In this document: one piece after another, positions 1-7,602 of the stretch
How the letters are laid out: every line of letters begins with the position of its first letter
Numbering within the stretch: the stretch's first letter is position 1
Assembly (NCBI GenBank): GCA_002633005.1
Contig: NMRA01000131.1
Coordinates: forward strand, 809,808 to 832,348
DNA: 22,541 nucleotides
From: Phoronis australis
Lineage: Eukaryota > Phoronida > Phoronidae
Reading direction: 5' to 3'
Program-made: the position numbers and the translations under genes
The notes under the pieces: generated by a model
Seen by the model: only the letters and a program-made list of their open reading frames with translations
The model's database searches: none
Told to the model about the DNA's origin: nothing

Positions 1-2435
1 ATTTTCTTTTTGTCTGCAGTTTGCAGACATTTTTCACATTTTGTAGCTCTAGCGACGCCGAGCGCGGCGCCTGCGGGCGAGACCCATACGTGCACAAAAA
101 TATAAACCGTCTGTAGGTCTAATTGTAAAAAGTAAGATGAAACATTTATCAACATTTCAATTCTCTTTTCAACAACAAATTTTTCTCGTTTGCGGAAAGA
201 GGCCTTTCGGTCACTGAGATCCCGTGGTCAGGATACAACGTCGAAGTTTTGTTAGACAGCGACATCTATTTTACATTGTCTGAACCAATTAGCCTAGGCA
301 GTGCGTAGATGACTGATCTTCAGTTGACCCGTTGACTGGTTAATGTAAACATGTCCTCAAACCGACCTCTTGACCACAGAAAATAAATCGTGACTGTGAC
401 ACATTTCCATTTGATCATACACTTAAATTGCGCAGATTCTTTGTCCTTAGTGGGTCATACTAATTTTCACAAGTAAAAGCGTTGAAATGACAAATACCCC
501 TTTGATTTGAGTCATCTTGCAAACAAAACTGAGTCCGTATAACCAAACAACATAAGGCACGATTCAAAGGCAAGAAACGCCACAACTGAAATTATCTACA
601 AACAATTGATGGTTAAAACCTAAAATCCCTGTTTTGCCTTTACAGTCAAATAATGGACCTCTCAAATACCACAAAATAATAAGTTCCATTCTTGACAACA
701 AATTGATAAAATACCTCCCATGACATATTCTTATTCACTATTAAAAGGGTACTTCCCTTGCAATACATCAAAACTTCAAAAGAAGTAATTCAACATTTGT
801 TTAAAAGCTAACAGACCAAAATCACGAAATACCCACCTCCATGGGATCGTCATTGATTAATTGTCCATATATATGAAGATGACTTTTAGATTTCTTCGTG
901 TCATCAACCAAGCACAAAAATCAAAAGGCGAATTGTCATTTTACTTGAGGCCCAAGACGTCATATGTTAAGCTAGTGTTAGCTCTACGTTGAACAAAGCT
1001 GGCTGTTCATTCTAGGAGTTATGCATGCATTTCGGAGTGTTTCGAGGCAGCATGAATGATCACGAGCTATGAATTGTAAGCTGACATTCGCCTCCACAAT
1101 GTAGTGGTCGCTTCTTTCTTCAGCTTAACGTTTCAGCAGAGAAAGGTAAACATCACTTTAAAGAGCAATTTACAACATTCAGAAATATGGCGAATGTCGT
1201 ACTGTCGTTTCTTTAATACAGTCGGATATGTGCCAAAATGAAGACTCCTTTGTTTGGTCGCCAACTCAACGTGAGTGATTCTCTTGTTTTCCCTAATTCA
1301 ATGACCTTGAGATCTGTACTGAAAGACTCGGGCTTATGAAGATTATAACAAAGTTATTCATAGGGTATGAAATCTTCTAGTCAGCATTGACGTGTCTTTT
1401 CAGTTTTATTCAAATTAAAAAGTTTTTCGATATTTTGTTAGGTCTTTTGCGCGGAACTTAAGTGGCGTTGTCACTTATCGCATCGCTCTAATCTCATTAT
1501 AATAAATTTGTCCATTGAACAAACTTCGTGCTAAGTTAACGGAGAAGAGAAATAAGCAGTTAAGGTATTGAATTGTACACCAGTTATCGGTTCTTAGCTG
1601 AGAATGAACTTGTTGGAAGTAAAACGAATTTATTTTTTACTTATATGAGTTGTTTATAATTGAAACGAAGCCTTTGCATAACAACAGTCCAGCTACTAAC
1701 TACGCGTGCTATTGCCCAATGGTTACTAACTAATCATTTCATTCATATTATTTTTTTGCTTCTTGCCTGTTTCCACCCACTACACGCCCTACGTTCAAGC
1801 GCACTATAAAAATTAAACAATGGATTTATAATTTAGATACTTTTTTAAGAACAACTTGCTGGCGATATGCAAAAGGAATTTTTCAACAAACAGTTTCTCT
1901 ATATACACTATACGTATACAGTGATTGTAGTTCGCCATTTTCGTGCAAATTCGACATATGCAACCTCTTATAGTTATAGGTGTAATGTTTCCGCAACGTC
2001 TATTGGCGTGAATAATCTAAACAAGCTATTTCGATAAAGGCAGTTCGATTATTTAGTATATTTGGAGAACCTAAATGAACTATAGTATCTGAAATGTCGT
2101 TACTATTTTCCGGGTTTTTTCTTGCTTTTTTCTAATAAACCTCCTTACATACATTCTTGTGTGCAGGCTCTAAAATAGCTTCCAATGTCTGATCTTTCAA
2201 CACCTCTCACCAGTCAACACCATTGACACGTAATGGTACCGTCTCATTGCTCAAGGCTCAGTTTCGTGACACTGTATTAGTCTTAACTTTGACCGAAATA
2301 GTAATGCTGTCATTCCATCTCATGTCACGTTGCGCTTGCTGAACAATGCAATTGACGGCATGCACACAATCAAGCTTGAGACTTAAACTTTCATGAAATA
2401 GAGCCCAGCAAATAAACTTGAACGTTCACCTAGTT
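1..2435. other. Intergenic sequence, no supported gene
   Basis: AT-rich sequence with stops in all frames. A short GC-rich patch lies at about 50-90 (GACGCCGAGCGCGGCGCCTG). I see no conserved protein block, tRNA or clear repeat. An ATG at 1238 with a GTGAGT 33 nt downstream is mentioned only among the rejected items. Confidence 0.6.
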
Positions 2436-2441
2436 GTCTCA

Positions 2442-2639
2442 TATCGTTGGCCGCCGAGTGGAAATTGTTGCCCACAAATTACGGTCGTAAATTATGGGCG
2501 TAAACACGCATTTCACGCCCGTGTTTTACAAGTGTGAATTGCGCTCGTATTTTACGTTTGTGAATTACAGGCGTAATTCACGAGAGTAAAAGACGAGCGT
2601 AATTTATAGGCGACACTTTCCTCTCAGCGGCCAACGACA
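2442..2639. mobile_element. MITE-like element, 198 bp, with about 30-bp terminal inverted repeats
   Basis: The left end has TATCGTTGGCCGCCGAGTGG and continues to 2472. The reverse complement of 2609-2639 has TGTCGTTGGCCGCTGAGAGG, so the arms match with few mismatches. GTCTCA (2436-2441) and GTCTCG (2640-2645) flank it as a possible 6-bp target duplication with one difference. The interior (2475-2605) is built from repeated short motifs of the form AATTACGnnCGTAA in both orientations, including the hairpin GTGAATTACAGGCGTAATTCAC around 2560-2581. There is no coding capacity. A short open frame over the right part (2578-2796, minus) looks like chance. Confidence 0.7.
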
Positions 2640-2645
2640 GTCTCG

Positions 2646-3411
2646 CCTCTAAGTATAGTAGTCGCGCATAATAACGTTTAAGCTCGCCTGTAACCAAGCC
2701 ACGCCCCTGTAACAAACCTAAGTATCTAGGAATGGAATTGGACGAAAATCTATCTGGTGAGAAAATTTCTAATAACATTCCTGAAGAGTTCGTCAAAAAT
2801 ATCTTTTAAATACTTCCTGACAAAAGTATCATCTCTCAACGTCTACTACAGAGTTATTCATTTTTCCCGGTGAAAGAATTTCCAGAAAAAATCACAAAAT
2901 TCACAATTTTTGAAATACGCTTGAAGGAAAAACTCTGTTGTAGTCACCACAGAGTTTCTAATCTCCCTCCCACTTATGATAATAGCGCGCATGCGCTCAA
3001 AGTCATTCGCCAAACTGCTGACAGATCAGATGGATATTAAGGGTAGATTATCATGTGTGATCGCACTCCGAATCTGAGGTCGAGAGGGCAGTAAGAGAAA
3101 AGTCAATGAAGCAAGCAATTTTCCAAAAATATTTTGTTCCAAATGCATTTTAGCATATATTTGAATACTAAGACACCTTTATAACTAATTTTAAACAGTA
3201 AGGACTTATATCGATTGCTTCTTAGGCGGACTGGCTGTTGCTTGAAGTCAACATTGTTTTGTTTATATCAAAGGCCAAACAAACAGATTCTCATTCTATT
3301 TATACCAAGCCAACACATGAATAAGTGGGAAACTAACCTTGGTGCTCATGCATCTCCTTACTGGTGGAGAAAGGCTTATACTTATTCTTCACAATTTACT
3401 ATTTTACGGAC
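2646..3411. other. Intergenic sequence, mostly featureless
   Basis: Apart from the small inverted repeat at 2843-2944 I see nothing recognisable. The part next to 3412 may hold the 3' non-coding tail of the minus-strand retroelement, but no family motif is evident. Short open frames here have no protein-like features. Confidence 0.5.
2843..2944. repeat. Small inverted repeat around 75 bp
   Basis: CTACTACAGAGTT (2843-2855) faces AACTCTGTTGTAG (2931-2943), complementary with one mismatch. A further CACAGAGTTT follows at 2948-2957. It may be a tiny MITE relic. There is no other support. Confidence 0.35.
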
Positions 3412-4020
3412 CTAGTTTTCGGACCCTTCCTGGTCCTTCGTCGGGGTACTGGCGGGAATCTTCGCGTCACATGGCCACCAGTGGGTGGTCAGTCCTTGAC
3501 GGTTGTCAAAAACCTGGTGGCTATTACTTGCTTGGAGGCGCTGGTAAGTAGCTGGTAATTCGCATCCGCTGTGTCTGTTCAATTTTGATTTATTGCTCAT
3601 GATTTCGATTGCTTCTCTGATTTTACAATTCCAAATAGACAGTATTTTGATTGTGGGTTTGCAAATGTTATGCGATGTGTCCATGCGGTGTTCTCCGACG
3701 GCTGCAGGGTTACCAGATGACATGTTGGTTCCTACATTCCGAGCGGTCTCAACAACATATTTGGCTGGAAAATTAGGACACGCCATCATGTATACCTACC
3801 TGTATTTCTTGTTGCCGTCTGTCTTGTTTTTCGGGTGGATTAAGGCTCTTCGTAAGGTGTTGAATGGTTTGTATTATGTGCCCTTCTGGTGTTCTTTGAA
3901 GATGTTAAATAGTTTTTCCTAGAGCCGTGGACGTATGGAAAGGTTACGTTCGCTCTAAAAGGGTCAATCTCCTTAGACACATAATCACATTGGGTCTGGG
4001 ATGTTACACCCAGTTGGAGT
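3412..4020 (-). pseudogene. Broken C-terminal part of a Penelope-like retroelement protein (end of RT region plus GIY-YIG domain)
   Basis: The minus-strand translation carries family blocks in the right order. VTFPYVHGSRKN (3947 downwards) matches the post-RT block. In another frame, KPFNTLRRALIHPKNK (3870 downwards) matches the linker of these proteins. Then come VYMMACPNFPAKYVVETARN (degraded GIY-YIG core) and PAAVGEH (3706-3686). CKIREAIEI and KLNRHSGCELPATY match the EAI and N-rich end of the family's endonuclease domain. Damage: a frameshift between 3923 and 3900, in-frame stops at 3874-3876 (TAA) and 3796-3798 (TAG), loss of the YIG and GxTGR glycines, and apparent shortening before PAAVGEH. 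The open stretch 3412-3789 is the least damaged part. The RT catalytic region is absent. A GIY-YIG-bearing LINE-like element is the alternative. Not functional. Confidence 0.75.
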
Positions 4021-4030
4021 AGTCATTATC

Positions 4031-4140
4031 CAGTGGCGGATCTACGTTTTCAGTAAGGGGGGGCTTAGGATTCCCGCAAAGGTCGAATCCGAGGCGTGTG
4101 GGGCCGAGCGGGGGGAGGTCGGGAGGGGTCTTCATGAAGT
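4031..4140. mobile_element. End of a CAGTGGCGGATC-type DNA transposon, boundary on right unclear
   Basis: CAGTGGCGGATCTACG at 4031-4046 followed by a G-run (AAGGGGGGGCTT) resembles the widespread CAGTGGCG(G/T)A...GGGGGG termini of animal cut-and-paste elements. It abuts the Penelope-like relic, whose similarity stops here, so it may have inserted into it. I find no matching inverted end (CCGCCACTG) nearby. The superfamily is not assigned, and the right limit given is only the extent of the G-rich stretch. Confidence 0.4.
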
Positions 4141-4505
4141 GTGTATCACATTTTAGTGTGATGGTGGTTCTTTTGCGGTCAACCGATGTTAAATAAATCA
4201 ATAGAAACTACATAATACTGTTGAGAATTTAGCAACGAAGGCTCTCTCCTAATAAGGGCACAAATTTCCCCCCTTATTAAAGTAATCGTTTTTCAATTTG
4301 ATAATGATTGAGTGGGGCAGCAGGTTTATCAGTAATCTAACTGTCCACGTATACTACGCTGATGTTAACTAGTTCCTCGTAGATTTGAGGCACTGAAGCG
4401 ACACCTATCATGCAAGTGAACTCAAGTGTCTTTCCAAGTACGGCTTGCAATGAGCGTGGAACTAGTTTAAAGTGGTGGTACCGCATGCTAACAGGGACGG
4501 AAAGT

Positions 4506-4515
4506 GTGACGTCAC
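4506..4515. promoter_or_regulatory. Palindromic CRE-like site GTGACGTCAC
   Basis: A full 8-bp cAMP response element core (TGACGTCA, 4507-4514) sits in a 10-bp palindrome, 2.9 kb upstream of the PC2 start. A site of this length can occur by chance in this much DNA. Binding is not shown. Confidence 0.25.
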
Positions 4516-4633
4516 CGTAATGAGGTAGTCTAGGAGATTCTGTCATCTTGTTTCTACCCCATGACACTTTTATGTGGGAAATTATATAATGTCAAAAATG
4601 TAACTGAAAAATCACGAGTTTTAATTGGTGTTT

Positions 4634-5215
4634 AATTCCATGTGATTCTAATAGAAGTTAACTGGTTACTAAATGACCTGTGACAGACAAAATCCTCTCT
4701 GGGTTGTGCGCAGAAATCCCACCCGCGTAACTCTGTTGAAAATGTGTGATATATTAATTAGATAATGAAGATCCCAGTTAAATCTTAGTAGAGTTTCGTA
4801 GAATCACGAATTTCGATAAGGAAGGTGTTGTGATCACGTGCTTCGTTTGCAGTTCATGGCGAATTCTTGTATTTTCGTAATACTTTCCCGTCTACTGGAC
4901 TTTCTCCATGCTTAAAATTTTTAATAGTGTTACACTGAGTGCCATATGGATGATGGCAGAAAGCAAGCATTTTGGAAAATACCTAATAACACTATAACAA
5001 TTTGTCTGTAATGTGTCATTCGGTGTTCATTGTGGCACGATTGCTGATTTTAAGTCAGTTTTAGTCGGTACTCCAAATATCTAATGTAGCTCAAACTTTC
5101 AATGGCATACCGTGGTTGAGATTTTTGGAGATTTCTGGAGGGCCCAACCCAAAGTGTATTTTGTGTGTCATAGGAAATTTAGTGACCAGTGACATGCATT
5201 GAATCACATGGAATT
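4634..5215. mobile_element. Non-coding element (about 580 bp) with long terminal inverted repeats
   Basis: The terminal AATTCCATGTGATTC (4634-4648) recurs exactly inverted at 5201-5215. Moving inward the similarity continues for over 80 bp: ACTGGTTACTAAATGACCT then GTGACAGACAAAAT on the left, against ACTGGTCACTAAATTTCCT then ATGACACACAAAAT on the reverse complement of the right. After that come CTGGGTTG/TTGGGTTG and AGAAATC on both arms. No transposase reading frame is present between the arms, so this is a non-autonomous or deleted DNA transposon. No clear target-site duplication is visible. Confidence 0.7.
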
Positions 5216-5394
5216 GTTTTTTTTTGTGGTACCTCGAATGTATGCTCTAATTTTCCATTTTTTTTTTTAATATTTTGGAGATAGTCCAAGTTATACATCT
5301 ATGCTGCTATCAATACCAAATAAGTGAGTAAAAGCACGTGAACATAACTGAGAACACTGAAGGTGATCAACACCGGACCAACTGAATGGCTTTT

Positions 5395-5420
5395 AGCAGG
5401 AAGAGATATCTCTTCCCGCT
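5395..5420. repeat. 26-bp palindrome, no spacer
   Basis: AGCAGGAAGAGAT/ATCTCTTCCCGCT is self-complementary with a single mismatched pair, centred at 5407/5408. The inner 16 bp (GAAGAGATATCTCTTC) is perfect. Function unknown. Confidence 0.8.
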
Positions 5421-5624
5421 TTTAGGTACAAATGTTAAAATGTTCACTCTTTACGTGTGAATTCTTTGGTATTTTTCTTTTTTATCTATGAAGAGCTAAA
5501 TCAATAAATCACAAGACAATTTCATTCAGTCATTTAATGTTTTGAAGTGAATCTAATTCTAGAATTGATACACTAAACATGTTTTCATTTGCTCCAGGAG
5601 ATGATATGAGTTGCCTTTGAAATG

Positions 5625-5680
5625 TCTCTCTCTCCCTCTCTCTCTCCCGCCCTCTCCCCCCTCACCCCCTCCCCTCCTCC
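5625..5680. repeat. CT-rich pyrimidine tract
   Basis: All 56 bases except G5649 and A5664 are C or T on the + strand, (CT)n first and C-rich after. This is a simple-sequence tract able in principle to form a triplex. Confidence 0.9.
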
Positions 5681-5938
5681 GGTCGAAACCAGTAGCTAAA
5701 CAGACTGCGTAACAGGCTTACTCGGCTTTCACCATGATCCCAATGGTCACCTATTACTCTTTCCATTGGATCTGGTTTCATTCACAAAACCAAATTCCCT
5801 CACCAATTTCACTGTTATTATTAATTTAGAAAAATGAAACCCCTGCGCTTTTCTTCCAATTTGGTTGTATTTGATTGCGCCACAATGTTGCCCAGTTACA
5901 CCTTCCCTTCTTTATGCGGCACTGTCACGAACACATCC

Positions 5939-5990
5939 CCATGTATTGTAAGACATCGCGAGATATCGCCATGTATTGCAAGTGATCACA
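5939..5990. repeat. Family A-like fragment with two CCATGTATTGnAAG units
   Basis: CCATGTATTGTAAG (5939-5952) and CCATGTATTGCAAG (5969-5982) are direct copies 30 bp apart. CGAGATATCGCC (5959-5970) lies between them. The same 12-mer occurs at 9464-9475 in the family A element, and the order of motifs matches its arm. Confidence 0.4.
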
Positions 5991-6131
5991 CTAGCCTCTT
6001 TGGCGAGATTCTTGAGTCTACGAAACAATAACTTTACCCTGGTTTACCTCCCCAAGCATGAAGATGTCATGGCATATATATAGTTGAGGCGTATGTGTGC
6101 AGCTTCACATACAGGTTCTTGAACATAAATA

Positions 6132-6210
6132 CCGCGCACGCACACGCACAAACACACGCACACGCACACACACACACACGCGCGCGCGCGCGCGCGTACA
6201 CACTCTCACA
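6132..6210. repeat. (CA)n/(CG)n microsatellite with a 52-bp alternating purine-pyrimidine run
   Basis: From 6152 to 6203 purines and pyrimidines alternate without a break, including (CG)9 at 6179-6196 flanked by CA repeats. Such sequence is the classic candidate for left-handed Z-DNA. The open frames across it on both strands are products of the repeat. Confidence 0.95.
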
Positions 6211-6858
6211 CGCAGTCATCAACAGCTGACCGGAGCCGGACGTTGGCGGAGCCGACGTCGTATAAGTGGCATGCCGTGTCTGTTTTGATGACAGAACTCC
6301 AGTTACGTAACAACAGGTATAGGCGAAGTGAAAATTCGTAGAAGTAAACATGAGTTGAAATAATCTTACACCTCATTTCAGCTAAATAGATATTCCTCTT
6401 TAAAACATTTGCTTTGTCAGTGTTGTAAGTTTCTTCAAATCACATTGCCTGCAATCACAACAAAGTATCATGAATTCGAAATATAGTAATTTCATTTACT
6501 TCGATATAAGTAGAACATCTTTTCAAATGCCACAAATAACTGAAAAAACAATTAGAGGGTCTAAGAAGTTTAAAACTCCCTCACACATAGGACAAAACCA
6601 CGCGGATTTACTATGCCCTCTGGTCAAAGCTCCCCCTAGTGTTAAACACATCAAGAACCAAGATGAAGTGCACGAGATGCGGATTTAATGTCGCTAACGT
6701 GAGTTGATTAGTACGTTAATTACTTGATTTAACATCTTCGGCAACTGGAGGTCTCGAACGTTTCATGCTTAATTTAAAATCAGTGGATGAAAATACCATT
6801 AGGAAATTTCATCTTATCGACTTCAAAAAGAATGCCGAGTTGAAATTCATGACAACAC

Positions 6859-7007
6859 CATGTGCGGATCCAGGGTCATGACCATCATGGGGTCTGACAA
6901 TGGACAAACATGCAAGGCTGGGTACTTCACATCCCTCCATTGTAGCAAGGCAAAAGCGGCCTAGCAGGGGGTCCGGAACACTTGAATCTCCTGTGGATCC
7001 GCGCCTG
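6859..7007. mobile_element. Short element (149 bp) with GCGGATCC terminal inverted repeats
   Basis: CATGTGCGGATCCAGGG at 6859-6875 faces CAGGCGCGGATCCACAGG, the reverse complement of the block ending at 7007. Most end bases agree (CA, G, GCGGATCCA). The ends resemble the CAGTGGCGGATC terminus at 4031. There are no flanking direct repeats and no coding capacity. It lies about 400 bp upstream of the PC2 start codon, so it may overlap the promoter region. Confidence 0.45.
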
Positions 7008-7422
7008 TTAACGCTTGTTTGGTATTTTGCATTCGTTAATGCAAATTTCAGTGAAAGGCCAAAGATTCTACAGTTGTCACGACGTGACGAGTGTTGGTGA
7101 CGTAGTTGCTAATCGATGGCCGCACATGATAGGTTGCCGTCCGTTCATTATGCTCGCCAACTCGTTGGCAAATTCATTAGCTACACTCGATCGACACGAC
7201 AAGAGGAACTGCCTCGCAAGGTAAAAACAGGTCGTATTCCGCGCAACTATTTTTTAGATGAATCTCTAGCGGATACATAAAACAGCAAGAAAAGGGTTAG
7301 AGATATTTTCGAAGCTAAATTTTCGCGTAGCTGTAGCTAGGACTAGGGTCTGACAGGTAGATCAGTCAGACCGTAAGGAAGTGTCATTGTAAGATAAGAG
7401 CAAGGAAGGCGGACTCGCTGAC
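7008..7422 (+). promoter_or_regulatory. Region just upstream of PC2 exon 1: presumed promoter and 5' UTR
   Basis: By position this should hold the PC2 promoter and untranslated leader, unless the leader starts in a more distant exon. No convincing TATA box is present; ATACATAAAACAG at 7272-7284 is the nearest AT-rich candidate. CGCAAG|GTAAAAAC near 7221 resembles a splice donor. An in-frame TAA at 7390-7392 bounds the coding frame. Assigned by position only. Confidence 0.35.
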
Positions 7423-7602
7423 ATGTTCACACGATGTGTAGCTAACTTTATTGTGCCCACAATATTAGTGGTTCTCCTGCGAACGTCAGTATGCGAGAAG
7501 GAGTTTATGCTCAACTCTTGGTACGTCTTGTTACACGGTGATGTCGGGGCTGAGGCGGCGAAAGAAGTCGCCAAGCGTACAGGCTTTACGTACGTTAGTC
7601 CG
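7423..7602 (+). CDS. PCSK2: PC2 exon 1: start codon, signal peptide and first part of the prodomain
   Basis: This exon encodes residues 1-60 exactly (phase 0). The ATG is the first in its frame after an in-frame TAA at 7390-7392, which supports this start unless an unseen 5' exon splices in between. The N-terminus has a hydrophobic core (VANFIVPTILVVLL) followed by TSVC|EKEF, a good signal-peptidase site after Cys24, so the protein enters the secretory pathway. Residues 32-60 (SWYVLLHGD to GFTYVSP) match the first beta-strand and helix of the convertase prodomain, an intramolecular chaperone and inhibitor. The donor is CCG|GTGAGT at 7603. Reading through the donor stays open only to about 7713. 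Confidence 0.93.

Noticed and set aside
1238-1270. ATG (M-K-T-P-L-F-G-R-Q-L-N) with GTGAGT donor, as a first exon of another gene
   Set aside because: Only eleven codons with one splice-like signal, no partner exon and no homology. Such pairs are expected by chance in 7 kb.
3593-3922. A 109-codon + strand open frame with hydrophobic stretches
   Set aside because: It is the antisense shadow of the GIY-YIG retroelement relic on the minus strand.
6067-6351. Open frames rich in Arg-Thr or Cys-Ala-Val over the CA/CG repeat
   Set aside because: Translations of a microsatellite, with matching frames on both strands. No gene evidence.
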